The notes under the pieces are model-generated. The model was given only the letters and a program-made list of their open reading frames with translations, was not told where the DNA came from and searched no databases. Shown here piece after piece: positions 19,662 to 31,669 of a DNA stretch of 64,000 nucleotides (position 1 is the stretch's first letter; each line of letters starts with the position of its first letter). Position numbers and translations under genes: made by a program. The stretch spans positions 2,542,001 to 2,606,000 of the forward strand of contig JAPYXD010000680.1 in NCBI GenBank assembly GCA_030998225.1. Direction: 5' to 3'. The stretch is from Diplolepis rosae (lineage: Eukaryota > Arthropoda > Insecta > Hymenoptera > Diplolepididae).

Positions 19662-19935
19662 AAGGGGATAGTCCACTGCGATGTCTCGGAAAATTCGATT
19701 TTTTTTATTTCTTCATTCGAAAGTAACAATATTGAAAATTGTGTAGAAAAAATTCCAAGACTCAGTCTGAAGTTATTTTTAATGCCACAGCTAATTTTTG
19801 TGAAAACGGCGCAGGTGATTTTAAAAAATCTACTCGATGGTTTTTTCTGGGATTTTGACGGTATATTCTAGATTAGTATGCGCATCGTCTGAATAAAAAT
19901 TATCGATCCAGACAATAATTATAATATTTTTTAAA
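19662..19935 (+). repeat. TTAAGGGGATAGTCC-headed repeat fragment
   Basis: It begins TTAAGGGGATAGTCCACTGC and continues ATGTCTCGGAAAATTCG. The TTAAGGGG start recalls the other TTAA families, but no inverted right end was found. It is likely a truncated element. Confidence 0.4.
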
Positions 19936-20261
19936 ATTTTTAAATTTTTAGACAATTATAAATGTTTAATACTAACTTTGAATTGTTTAAAATATGTAAT
20001 CAAATCTGTCATATAATACTTGATGTGGAACATTAAAAATATATAATAGGTATTGTCTCAATAATATTAAATATTCATGTATTAAATCAAATGTAAGATG
20101 TATTAGAATTACGTATTGGAATGTAACGTAAAAAGCAACAAGTGTCTAAAGTATTGATTGCAAGGGTATATTCAGGTCCCAGGAGCATCTGAAAAATGTT
20201 AATTTGATTAAAAGAAGGACAACTTCACCCCCTGTGATGTTAGGAGTCATTGAACTTTCCA
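19936..20261. other. Unassigned spacer
   Basis: Nothing recognised. Confidence 0.35.
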
Positions 20262-21165
20262 CACGGAGAAAAATGGATATTGACCCATAATATCTAGATA
20301 TTGAGGCACAATGTCAGTAGCATTCAACTATGTGACAAACATTTAGATATTCTACTTCAATGCCTGCAGATATTGAAAAAAAGATATTAACCACCAGTAT
20401 CGCAGATATTGAGCTTGATTATCTCAGATATTAAAAATGAATATTCAAGACACTAAACTTCTGAATATCCTCGTTAGTAAACTTGAATGTCTGAGGTACT
20501 GAAGTTGAATATCTCAGATATTTAACATCAATATCAGGTATAGTGAAAAGGTAAGTTATAGATATTACAGCTCAATGTCTAAGATACTCAACAAATTATT
20601 TTAAAGGTTATGAAATAACTACATATTCAGTTTTTAGAAATAAGTCAAATTATATTTTATCATGTACATAAGTATATAGCAGATTTATACTTCGCTCTCA
20701 TTTTCATTATTTAGCATGTCTAAAATTAATTTAATGTTCTTGTTAGAAAATTAACCTCAACACTAAGGTTAGATTTCATTCTCGGCTATAAACCACATAT
20801 ATAGAGAAAATATATAACTTATATCTTTTACTTACTGCATCTCAAGTTAAACACCCGATCTTTATTCCATTGAAAACACTTATTAGAATTTTTACGAAAC
20901 TTTCAAAATTTTTCTTTACGGCACGCTGCAAGCATGCAAGCAGATTTCAATGAGCGCAAAAAAGTGATCACATGAACTTTATATATATGCGCGCGCACTT
21001 CATGCTTCAATATCTAAACTATTGAACTTGAATATCAAATGTTACTTCTCGGAAAAATCTTATACATTGAAAAAAAAATTTTAATATTGCGTGTCAATAT
21101 CTAGATATTATGGATGAATATCTCTTATTTGAATATCTACTTTTCAATATCCATTTTTCTCCGTG
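20262..21165. mobile_element. CACGGAGAAAAATGGATATT-ended element, copy 1 (904 bp)
   Basis: The left CACGGAGAAAAATGGATATT and the right AATATCCATTTTTCTCCGTG are exact inverses. CA flanks both sides (a 2-bp duplication). The outer thirds carry many AGATATT/AATATCT phrases. The interior includes a CG-bearing patch (GCACGCTGCAAGCATGCAAG, then ATATATGCGCGCGCACTTC). No ORF. It is almost identical to 56790-57695, so the family moved recently. Confidence 0.85.
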
Positions 21166-21301
21166 CAAATGAAAAAGACTTATGCTCATATGAAGAGGTT
21201 TAATTACTCAAGTAATAATTAAATTTTACACTGATATCGACCCGATTTTTTAAGGGGCGTCATTTTTTATGACCTAGAATCTGGGTATAAATACACCCCC
21301 A

Positions 21302-21435
21302 ATTCGTAAATCGGCGAGTTCCTTCCCGTTCGTCAAACCGGCGAGTTCCTTCCCGTTCGTCAAATCGACGAGTTCCTTCCCATTCGTCAAACCGACGAGT
21401 GACATCCAGTTCGTCAAATCGGCGAGTTCCATTAC
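21302..21435 (-). repeat. 27-bp minisatellite with a coding-compatible 9-residue unit
   Basis: Five units of the type GTTCGTCAAACCGGCGAGTTCC are spaced 27 bases apart. On the minus strand they read in frame as repeats of TNGKELADL-like nine-residue units (ORF 21522-21274). The unit length keeps the frame and the changes are partly conservative, but the ORF adjoins a mariner fragment and has no known relative I can name. It may be a chance open repeat. Confidence 0.6.
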
Positions 21436-21529
21436 TTCCGTGAAGTTCAGTTCTTCATCAACCCCGTTGACGTTCAGTTCTCCTTCAGTAGTTCGTCGAC
21501 CCCAATCTCCAGTAATTGGCAACGCAGAA

Positions 21530-21900
21530 CTCGGTTAATTTTTTTCTTCTTTAAATGTGGTCGTTTCTTCCTGATTTCGTCAACCAATCGATCTAATAAT
21601 ATAGCATAATATGCTCCAGATACCGTCCTTCCTTTCTCAAGGTTGTCGATGAAGATTATTTCATGTGCATCCCAAAAAACACTAGCCATAACTTTCCCTG
21701 CCGATTGTTGCGTTTTCGGACGCTTTGGTGCACTTTCACCAGGTTTAACTCACTGTTTTGACTCTCCACGAGACTTCGGAGTATAATGGTGGATCCAAGT
21801 TTCATCCATCGTCACAATTGCGGTTAAAATAGGCTGAATTCTGCTCCGAAATTTCATCAGAATGTAAAAACGATGATTAAGCACAAAGATACTTATTCCT
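21530..21900 (-). pseudogene. Mariner transposase fragment 3
   Basis: The minus strand encodes a piece of mariner transposase: VTMDETWIHHYTPKSRGESK with the first catalytic Asp, then a stop codon, then KPGESAPKRPKTQQSAGK, then MASVFWDAHEIIFIDNLEKG to IRKKRPHLKKKK. The match is lost just before the second catalytic Asp. It differs in sequence from mariners 1 and 2, so it represents a third lineage. No terminal repeats were found. Confidence 0.8.
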
Positions 21901-22640
21901 GTTTGAGAAATAAAATATGGTACAGGTTGCCATCTGAATTTCATCTAGTATTGTATAGATATTATAACAGTTACCACCTGTATTGTACCTAGCGCCCAAT
22001 TCTAATCACACACCTTAACCCGCGTAGCCGATACATGTCGTGGAGACTTGTGTAAAATATTTGGATCACATTCAGAGTTTGAAGGCAAAACTAAAATAAT
22101 AGATAAATTTCAAATTTGACGTAATACACTTTATTCTGAAAAATGTGCAATTAACAAAATTTTAAAAATGCCTTACATTTTCAAAAAGTTTCAACTTAAA
22201 CAATTATTTTTATATTTCAATACTCGTTAAAACTTTGTTAATGTAACAAAATATCTGTATAATAGTAATAGTATAGTAATAGTAATACAGTAATATAGTA
22301 ATAATAATAATAATAATAGAATTTTAAAAAATATTATAAAAATTATAAAAACTAATTCTTCAATGTACCCTTCAATCCAGATTCAAACGAAACCTAATTT
22401 CAAAATCTAACCAAAATTATTTCAAAAACAAAAAGCCGAGCCACATTGTCTGCTGCGCGATGCTACGAATTACGTTTCTGCGCATCGCTTTTTGCGACTG
22501 TCGAGAAAATTTTAGAAGACGGCATATAAAATCTGACGTGTATGGTACCCACTGCAATACATACCTATAGTAATATTTACATTATTTTTTTTCGAATAAG
22601 AATAACTTGTTTCGATTATGCCTTCTAAATTCAAGACTTG
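21901..22640. other. Unassigned spacer with a GTA/AAT microsatellite
   Basis: Apart from the microsatellite at 22259-22320 nothing is recognised. The segment 22430-22560 contains more CG than its surroundings. Confidence 0.35.
22259..22320 (+). repeat. Trinucleotide (AAT/AGT) microsatellite
   Basis: Runs of AATAGTAATAGTA pass into AATAATAATAATAATAATAG. Confidence 0.85.
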
Positions 22641-22649
22641 CAGTCCGAA

Positions 22650-22830
22650 TGAAAATTTTGTTCGGCATTAGGATTGGAATTTTCAAATTTATTTATATTG
22701 AGAACTCGGCTCAGATTCATTCGGATTGATTTTAAGTCCACTCACATTGATCGAGACTATAAACGTTTTTCCGGATTGGATTCGAATGTCTTGGATTGGC
22801 GCGAAAACCTATTTCGAAATGTTACGATGT
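22650..22830. repeat. TCCGATT/GGATTGA-rich repeat unit
   Basis: Phrases such as CATTCGGATTGATTTTAAGT and TTTCCGGATTGGATTCGAAT belong to the family clustered at 24040-25440. Confidence 0.5.
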
Positions 22831-23640
22831 TGACGATTTTTGACGATAACCGTTTCCAGCACAGGCAGTGAGTTAAGGCCATGAATCAATCATATCACGT
22901 GACCAAACTGGAAAAGTTCATGTAAGATAACTTTTTTATTTTACAAATTATCTTCCTGAAATTATGGAAAATATAATAAAAAACGATCAAGAATGTCTGT
23001 CAACTTCGTTTGAGTCAAAATTTTGCAAACATTTTTACAGTTAACTGTAATTATCGATGTCTTTAAATTTTTTGCAAAATTTTTACTAAAATAAAGTTAA
23101 CAGACCTGCTTTATTGTCAATTGCTACGTTTCCCAGAATTTTCAGATGAATGTTTTGTAAATTAAGAAAGTTATTTTACATGAACAAATTGGTGTATAAT
23201 TTAGTGACATGGTCCTATTGATTCATGACTTTAAGGCCATGTATGACTGATCAAATCTCTACCTTACCAACACTTTTTTTTATCCTTCGCATTTCCACCT
23301 ATAATTGAATTTTTTCATAATTATAAACAATTATGATCAGACATACTAATGTTAGTGCATTTAATTTTATTCTACAAATTTTCAGTTAAATATCATATTT
23401 TTTTATAGAAACGGATAACACAAACTGAAATGCTCATAAATTAGGAATCTAGTCACGTGATCAGGTTGGTCCATTGCTTAAAACTAATTATCCTCATGGA
23501 AAATAGGTCGTGGTTCTGAAGACTTAATAAACAACATATTTGAAAAGATACTAATGGATTAATTTGTGACAGTCTAGTAGCACAGGTGATTCTATAATAT
23601 GCATCCTGGGATCTGAGATAAACGTAAGCACAGATACGTG
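22831..23640. other. Unassigned AT-rich region
   Basis: No gene seen. Parts (TCACGTGACCAAACTGG at about 22895 and TAGTCACGTGATCAGGTTGG at about 23450) are imperfect inverse phrases roughly 560 bp apart that share CACGTGA. They could be ends of an old element. Confidence 0.35.
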
Positions 23641-23910
23641 TGCCACAAGATTATTCTATCTTGTCAGCAGTGATAGATGATCGAGCGTGCACGGCATAAT
23701 AGCAAGTCCAAGCACGCTTGGTTCTGCGTGCGCATACAAGGAATCACTGCCATGCCCGGGAGTTTTAAGTGAACCTTTTCTAAGCCGCACGATCATTCTG
23801 TCGTCCAACCGGCCGGCCGGCGTGGCTGTCCAGTCGTGCGTGTCCAGCATAATCTTTCAACGTTGCACGACCATGCTTACATGTGCTTCAATTTTAGTCA
23901 AGATATAATA
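23640..23910. other. GC-rich, CpG-bearing patch, possibly single-copy
   Basis: In contrast with the surroundings this segment is balanced in composition and contains GCCGCACGATCATTCTGTCG, AACCGGCCGGCCGGCGTGG and CAGTCGTGCGTGTCCAGC. I find no second copy in the window. Open frames cross it on both strands (23687-23908 plus, 23850-23656 minus), but neither has a recognisable domain. It could be a host exon, a promoter or a conserved non-coding element, or an imported fragment. Confidence 0.35.
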
Positions 23911-24039
23911 ATATTTTTCTTCTCAACGTACCGACAACTAAAGTAACTGGATTAACACAATATTTAATCACGCGGAACGAAACTTTTCTTGTCAGTCAAA
24001 ACGTGAAACACAGAAAAAGTAAATACACACTGAAACAAT

Positions 24040-25440
24040 ATATCGTGAATGCACTATCCCTGGCGAATATTTCGGATTGAAATTTATTCCGAGCGAATTA
24101 GAATTATTTCAGCTATTCCGGAATCTATTTCCGAACGATCCCGAGTCATTTCAAACCAATCCAAAAAATGTTTTGTACCTTGTTTGATAAAAAAGGTCAA
24201 AAATCAATCCAACTTTATCCGAATCATTCCGTTTGGATCCGAAGCATCAGTCCGAACGAATCCAAAACAAGTTTTCAATCCAAGATCGGATTGATCCAAA
24301 CCGAATTTGTAATGCGAACCATTCCGGCCTCGCATTAATTTAGATTGACTTAAATTTAAAAATTTCGTTTGGATTCATTCGATTGGTGTCTCGGATCAAA
24401 GCGGAATTATATGGATAATGTCGGATTGATTTTTGACAATTTTCTAATTGGAATTCAATCCGAGTAAATCAGAGATATTTCTAGCGATTCAAGAAATCTA
24501 TTTCAGAACCATTCGGAATCATCCCGAACCAATCTGAAAAACGTTTAGTATTTCGTTTGATGGAAAACTTTCAAAAATCAATCAGACTTATTCCGATTCA
24601 TTTCGCTTCAATAAGAAGCATCAATCCGTATGAACCCGAATCGAATTTTTTATTTAAATCATTCTGACCTCGGATTGATTCTGATTGGAAACTTGATTCA
24701 GATTGATTCGGATTGATTCTTGACCATTTTTCATCAAACGAGATACAAAACGTTTTTCCGATTGGTTAGGAAACAGATTCCAGAATGGCTCGGAATAGAT
24801 CTGATTCGCTCGCAACGAATATCCATCCGATACTTTCGCTAGGGATAGTTCTGGTAAAAGTATCAGATTGAAATTAATTCCGACAGAATCAGAGCTATTC
24901 TGAGCCATATTGGAATCTGTTTCCGAACCATTCAGAAACATTTCCAAGAAATCTGATGAAAGTTTTGTATCTTGTTCGATGGAAAACGGTTCCATTTAGA
25001 TTGGTGTCTCGGATTAAAGGGGAATAATATGGATAAAGTCGGAATAATTTTAAACCGATTTTTATCGATCCGAATAAATACTAACTCTGTTTCAAATCCG
25101 AATTTATCAGAATCAATCGATGCTTGGCTTAATCTGAGACAAATTTTCAAACTAAATTAATCCGAATAAAGTCGGCATGATTCGGATTGAAAATTCAGTT
25201 TACATCGATCCATGATCGGGTTTATTTAAATTATTCTGATTAAAAATTTGTTTCTGATTTATTCAAATTGAAGTTTCGGTTTTAATCAGATTAATTAGGA
25301 TTGAGTCGGATTTATTTTCAACCGATTCGCATCCAACAATCTTCAAAACGTATTTAAACTGGTTTGGAATTATTCGTCATGGCTTGGCCTAAATAGCTCT
25401 GATTTAATCGGATTAAACTCCAATCCAAAATTTGTTGCAG
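24040..25440. repeat. Cluster of TCCGATT/GGATTGA-rich repeat units
   Basis: Five or more degenerate units of about 200-300 bp stand in alternating orientation. Each has recurrent phrases: ATTCCGAACCATTCCG-like, AAAACGTTTTGTATCTCGTTTGA-like (in shorter variants), GTCAAAAATCAATCCGAC-like, and inverses. Single units occur at 17130, 22650 and 46125. The units can pair with each other, so the cluster can form large cruciforms. ORFs in it (24995-24654 minus and others) are low-complexity products of the repeated GGATT/AATCC motif. Confidence 0.7.
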
Positions 25441-25564
25441 ATACAGATGCTATTTTTTACAATACTTACATACTGGATAATGTCTATATTGCACTGAGTA
25501 TCATACAGATAGTAATTTGTGCAATATTGATTATAATATTATATACATTATAATTATATAAGGA

Positions 25565-26798
25565 CACGGAGAAAAATAGTTCGAGAAACTTTACTCAACT
25601 TTTAGCAAATTTACGACGTATGAACGAGTTGGAGATTATTTAATATTAGTGTAATATAATTTGTGACGTATCAAATGTTGAATGTTGAAGAATCACAAAT
25701 TATTACAATAATAGAGTTCTGAGTCGGTTACATTACTTTGAGAACGGTAATGAAAATGGGAATATTACCAAGAATATAACCGGCAGATAAATTCTTTTAG
25801 AATTTGTGAGAATTTTGTTATTTTGGCTTGTTAAATGTGTTAAACAACCATAATCAATTAATACTGCAATATGGAATTATCTTTTAATATTTCAATCATA
25901 TTCTGGTTGTATAGGAAACTTTCATCTGCAGATATAAAAAAAATCTTGACTTAACCTCAAAAAGTGCTCTTGAAGCTCGAGCGTTTCAGTTGGCCGTTTG
26001 CTGCTTGCAACTTTGTATGCGCATTTTATTTGTGCGGAAGAAAATTAAAAGCGAGAACTAAAAGGGTAATAATACTAAAGGTAACATTAAATGATATAGG
26101 CTATGTTCCAGACATTTTGTTTAAGGTATTATTGTGGGAGTTATTGTATGGAAATCTTACATTTTTGTATTAAAATTGGAATTACTTCACATCAATGGGA
26201 GTTAATAAACGACTTATTGTTTCAATTATAATTGTAATTTGTTGAATAAAAAAAATTTCCTAACTTTTTTCAGTTTTACTTGACTTTCCCTGCCGATTTA
26301 TAAGTTCTATGACCTGCAGCGACCCTGGAAAATGCAGGAAAGAACAAAAGCTCTTTTGTTCTTTAAAAATTTGAATGGTGATAGATAAATATTTAATTTA
26401 ATATAATTATTATAATTATATCGTATACTTTATATTATATAATAAAGGATTTTATACAAAGTCTATAATTATATAAATAACATAAATTCAAGTTTAATAT
26501 TAATTTAAGATTTTTAGTATTTTAATGTGTTAAATTAAAAATGAACTTAATTTCAAATTTCAACAGCATATAATTTTAATATATTGATAGTAAAACTATT
26601 CTTAGGTTCCATTTTATTTATAAATATATTCATAAAAGTGAGCGCCTCTTATTCAACTTTAAAGGTGCTATAAATATTGATATTTAAACCACAAATTAAA
26701 AAAATTCTCTTTATATTCTCTTTATATTCTTTATATTTTCGAGAATTCCAGAATTTTTCTCAACAGTTAAGTAAAGTTTTTCGAACCATTTTCTCCGT
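25565..26798. mobile_element. CACGGAGAAAAATAGTTCG-ended element (1.2 kb)
   Basis: The left CACGGAGAAAAATAGTTCGA is matched by CGAACCATTTTCTCCGT at the right. Inverted similarity continues to ACTTTACTCAAC/GTTAAGTAAAG, so the terminal repeat is about 33 bases. The interior contains a less AT-rich patch (25955-26050) with a 69-codon ORF (25964-26173) whose product I do not recognise, and a TTTTTTCAG tract near 26270 that could be a splice acceptor. It may carry remnants of a spliced gene, as the elements at 16227 and 54833 do. Confidence 0.6.
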
Positions 26799-27169
26799 AT
26801 AATTATTGTATGCATGATTAGAAAGTGTTATAAGTCAAATATTTGATACAAATAAGGTTGGAAATTTTAATAAGCACTGAAATAGAAAATTTCAACATTA
26901 TTGAATTGAATTCTTCCATCAGCTTTAGTTTCGTAAATCTTGATTACGAGGAAGTGAATTGCAGATCGTTGGAAAAGAAGACAACGACACAGCGACAAAG
27001 ACCATTCTAGAGACGGTTTGCGTATAAATTAAACCTGATTTAAACGAAGGCCATTACCAGATCTGAAACCTACTATAATTAACAGGCGAGTCTGGAGAAA
27101 CTATAAACTCCGCGGAATGTGTAATAATAGAAGCTAACATTGCTAACAATAAATAGAAAACGGGTCTTC
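26799..27169. other. Unassigned spacer
   Basis: Nothing recognised. 26930-27130 is less repetitive and may be host sequence. Confidence 0.35.
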
Positions 27170-27815
27170 GTCAAAAATTCCAATACTGGTTTCTGATAGT
27201 GTTCATAAATCTATATTAATTATTCTGATGACATTTTCCGATTGAACCAAAATTAGGAAAGTTACAGTATGTTAAAATTTGACAAAAGTTAATATCTAAA
27301 TTCCATTTTTCAGTTAAATTATACAAAATACGAAAAAAAGTTATGATATAAAATTGTTTACTACATAAATATTTACAAGTTTGAATTGTAATACTTTTTT
27401 ATAAAATGTATATTTTTCTTTTTAATTTAAAAAAATACTATTGAAAATCCAAAGTTCAATTTTTGAACAATAATATGTGAAATACGAAGAAAACGTAAGT
27501 TTGCAAAATTGTTCGTTTCAATAAGATTTACAAATTTTATCTAACATAGTTACTGATAAAATGTATATTTTTCGTTTTAATTCTAAATAATACGATTAAA
27601 ATTCAATAATTCGCTTTTTAACCAAAATATGTGAGATACAAAATAAGCCTTGAAATAAAAAATCGTTTGCTTAAAAACAGTCTACGAATTTTTTCCCTTT
27701 TTCAGATTTTTGGAAGGAGATACATTTTTTTTAATCATGTAAATTATTAGAAAGTTACAGAAATGTATATAGAAAATCGATCGCAAAGCGCGAGTGTCAT
27801 GATGAGGAATGTGTT
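27170..27815 (+). repeat. GTCT-type element, interior repeats and distal end
   Basis: Sequence from TCCAATACTGGTTTCTGATA onward matches 9050-9730 with the same 130-150 bp internal units. It ends near GCGAGTGTCATGATGAGGAA, which resembles the inverse of the family's left end. The GTCT microsatellite part is missing. Confidence 0.55.
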
Positions 27816-29099
27816 CCTTAAGACTGATAGAGCCTTAAGTAAATTGAATTTCCTTATTCATTTGAAATCAGAAACAAATTTAGTAATTTCGAGAAAATTG
27901 AAAACATTTAGACTCCCGGAAAAAAATCTTTGCCCACCCAAAGCCAAATTTACACACACTTTAAAGTTTCATATTTCAGCAAAAAATTAACCTACGGAGA
28001 ACATCTTGGGTGCGTTGGAAAGCTCTTTTCAAGAGATTTTGCTTTGTTCTTCATCACAATGAGAAGAATTAAATCATGGTAATTTTGAAGTATAATTGTA
28101 AACTGTTGTGCAGTTTTTGATGAAAAACATGTCAACAATTATCATCTTTTGTTACATTTTGAAAAACAATAATTAAAAAAGTTTTTCTCCTAAACAATTC
28201 TAACCGAAGAAAGTTTCCATCGACATTAACAGAAATAAAATAGATAGAATGATAAATTTAACATTTTCTTCAATGTTGGAATTACTATTTTAATCATGTA
28301 CGGATGAAAAAATTAATCAGTTTCTAATTAGGATATTGGATTAGTTTTTAATACAACGATTCTCAGTTATGTCAGAAAAATATATATTTTTGTAATAAAT
28401 AAACTGGACAAATAGCAATAGCAATTAACGTAATTAGTAAGTTTTATAAAAACGTATTGGTAATTTATATTATAAGCTCGATACAATGTGGGAATGCATG
28501 AAAATAGTCCCGACTAATTGGATTTTGTAAGTTTTACTAAAAGTTTTAATCATTGCTACTCAGTTAATTTAGCTGTAAGAACTAAGGTGCTTAGATGATA
28601 CAGAGTAAAAAACATTCATGTGACCCTTTTTTACAAAAAAAAATGGGTAACCACGACTAATACTTTCTCTCAATGGGCATTAAATATCACAGACGTGTTT
28701 GGAAAAATAAAAAATAAAGGTTCGAAAAAAATTCTGGAGAAATTTCTGAGTATTCTACTAAAAATAACAAATATTTTTGTCCTTATAAGTTTTTTTTTTA
28801 TCTCTCGTATTTTCAGAGATAATAGATATTGAAAATAAAGGCCATTTTTCAACAAAAATGCTCATAATTACAATAACTTTGAATAAAATTTTTAATCTGT
28901 GAGTGCTTTCGAAAGAGTTTTAAAAATGCTACAAAATGCTTTTTTGACATTTTTGTGCGATTTTTATCCATGATGATGCGCCAGGTCATAAATGGAAAAA
29001 AATGTTGATGATTTTTCATTTTTGACCGACAAAAATCAAACAGAGATCCGAATGTATACCTTATAAAATATAAAACTTTAAAGTATGGGTAAATTTGGC
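27816..29099. other. Unassigned AT-rich region
   Basis: 27830-27920 resembles the AT-rich lead of the GCGAAGCGC repeat (TAAATTGAATTTCCTTATTC, then GAAATCAGAAACAAATTTAG). The rest, including ORFs at 28620-28855, shows nothing recognisable. Confidence 0.35.
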
Positions 29100-29250
29100 T
29101 TTAGGTGGCGAAAAATTAAAGACCGAGCGCGAAGCGCAAGATTCAAACAGAACAGAGCGCAAAGTGTGACGATCGAATCGCGCCTGTTAAGCGCGCTCAA
29201 ACTTGCGAGCGATGAAAATGTGCCCGCAAAGCGAGCAGAATTTTTCTTTA
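29100..29250 (+). repeat. Dispersed GCGAAGCGC repeat, copy C
   Basis: The block GACCGAGCGCGAAGCGCAAG, then GACGATCGAATCGCGCCTGT, then GCGAGCGATGAAAATGTGCC matches copies A and B. The overlapping ORFs are chance. Confidence 0.6.
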
Positions 29251-29784
29251 CATTTTTCCCTAAATGTTTAAATTCAGTGGTGCTCATTTGTATAATACTT
29301 TCTTGTAACCCAAAGAGACTTTTTCCCAGGATGATATTCTTACACGAGACGAATACTAAGTAAATATTTTCTTACTATTATATCACGAGGGAATAGGTTA
29401 TCAAAATGGTCCCAAGTCTGAGTGAAATGTGCAATTAATAAAGATGCAGTATCATATTCCCATGAGCTACGCATACGCTGGAGCTACAAATTGACCCATA
29501 TACTCCAGACTTCCTATATCATTAGTTGTCCCGTTAATATGAATGTATGTAACAGCTGTGCTGTCACCCAGGGACATTATTTTGTTAAATGTGTGTGCGT
29601 AGTATCGCTTACTGAGTCATTTTTAAAACACAGTCGTATTTTTGCATTTTAGTCATCTATATATACTTTTATGGGTCTTCTTAATCTACCTTTTATAGCT
29701 CACTGTCTCAAAATTAGGGCCGATTATATGATGGCACCAAAAATACAATACCCTCGGAAATCATGAGATCGGTAAACGAGATTC
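29251..29784. other. Unassigned region
   Basis: The 76-codon ORF at 29422-29652 has several Cys residues but no motif I can name. No repeat detected. Confidence 0.3.
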
Positions 29785-30116
29785 AAAAAATCTGTTGCAT
29801 TTACTGAATTCGTGTGTTAGAATATTAAGAGCGTGACATTTCTGTATATTTAACAGATATTTAAGTAGAATTCACTGTTTTTTTTCTGACCATAAGAGAT
29901 TTGTCGATAAATATTACAGAAATACTTCTTAAAATTTCGAAATTTTCTTTAATATGTTATTTCAACAAGCATTTCTGTAATATTTATTAACAAATCTGTT
30001 ATAGGCACGAAAAAGCAGTGAATTCTAGTGAAATATCTTTTAAATTTACAGCTATTTTATGCTGCCTTTATTTTAACTTATGAATTCAGTAAATGCAACA
30101 GATTTTTTTCCGTGTT
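29785..30116. mobile_element. Palindromic MITE, AAAAAATCTGTTGCATTTAC termini
   Basis: AAAAAATCTGTTGCATTTAC and its inverse GTAAATGCAACAGATTTTTT lie about 330 bp apart. Inner pairs (AGAATTCACTG/CAGTGAATTCT, AATATTACAGAAATA/ATTTCTGTAATATT) extend the palindrome. The right side ends TTTTTCCGTG, as in CACGG-type elements. The left CACGG is eroded. The bases ATCTGTTG are shared with the 45-bp palindrome at 63531. Confidence 0.65.
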
Positions 30117-31669
30117 TTTCAAATAGGCTTCGAAGTATATTACTTTTCATAATAGTCGATTGAAATTTATTTTCCTGTAATAGCGTGAAAACTAATTAAA
30201 TTCTGCGTCTAATGAGTATAAATTGAAGGCTAAATGTAAATTGTGAAGAGTAATATTGTAAACATTTTTTTATCAATGCTTATAAATTTGAAAATAATTG
30301 ACATTTTATATGAATTTTGAGGTTATTTCAAATATGATCTAAGTCGTATTTTTCTAATTTATTGAGAAATTTGCAAAAAAAATTTCCTGGCATTTTAACA
30401 TAGGGTCAATCTTGATATAAAATGTGATGAAATTTAAGAAATGTGCAGTTATTTTAGAAGAAACACATCTTCATTCAATAAGATTGAAGAACTTTTGCAT
30501 GAATATTATTATTTTTATTTCTTCAACTACTGTGCTGTACAGTCATTTATTAAAAATTTGATGACTTTTCTATGCAATCCTTTAATTTGTTGATCTATAA
30601 ATTAATTAATTTTAAAATTAATTCGCTTCGAAATTCTATGAAAATTGACATTGGCATGCTTCAAAATTATAATTTTTGTGTCGCTTATAAATAATCCTTG
30701 AAAAATACTTTAAATAGAGATAAATGTATAAAAAGGTTTGAGTCGTTTGGCAACTTATTACAAATCTTTATAATCAGCTTCAAAACATTAAAATTTCAAT
30801 TATTTTCAGATTTTTTAGAATTCGTAAAAAAAATGTACAGTTATGTGAACATTTTTTTATAAAATTAATACTTTGACTTCAGCCTTGAGTTATTAGGAGC
30901 AGAATTTTGTGATGATATAATAAATCCTTAATTAGATAAATGAACCTCTTAGACTAAAATTTAACGAATTAATTTTTTTATTGAGCGTGCAATTAATCCA
31001 GGCGAAGCAATATCTTGTTAATAAATGTATCCTTCTAAATGAGGTCAGTCTTACAAAAAACATCATATTTATTTCTTAAATATCTCTACCTTGCAAAATT
31101 TTAACAAAGGATAGTTTGCATAAATATTTTAATCATCATTACTCCACATCTGAAGCATGGGCCTTATTAATAGACTTTTACTAAATTGAAGGACTACATC
31201 TCAAAACCACATTAAAATATAATCATAAGCAACAATGATTAGATATTTTCGAGATAAGCTGTAACTGACAGTTTTGCGAGATTGAAAAATGGTTCAATAA
31301 TAATCATATTTATGATGTTTTGGAGTAAAGGTATCTTAAAATTGCGAAAAATGTACTAAATTTTTCGAACTTTTTTCTTAATATTGTGAAACTTAACCAA
31401 ATATTTATAAAACGTATCTTAAAATTACCAAACTGTAACAGAATTTTTATAAAATTTATCATAAAATTACGAAACTGTAACTAATTTTCCAATTACCCAA
31501 AACGTAAAATTATTCTTGTTACAAGTTTCATAATTTCCAGATACAAGTATCAGAATATTCAACACTTTGTAATTGAAAGTTAAGGAATTGTTTTTTAAAT
31601 TCAGTAAAAAGTAACTGAATTTTCTGAAATTCTATTTTAACTTTACGAAACTGTAACTGAATAAAACTC
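30117..31669. other. Unassigned AT-rich region
   Basis: No gene. 31340-31670 repeats phrases such as AAAATTACGAAACTGTAACT, a low-order degenerate repeat. Confidence 0.4.
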
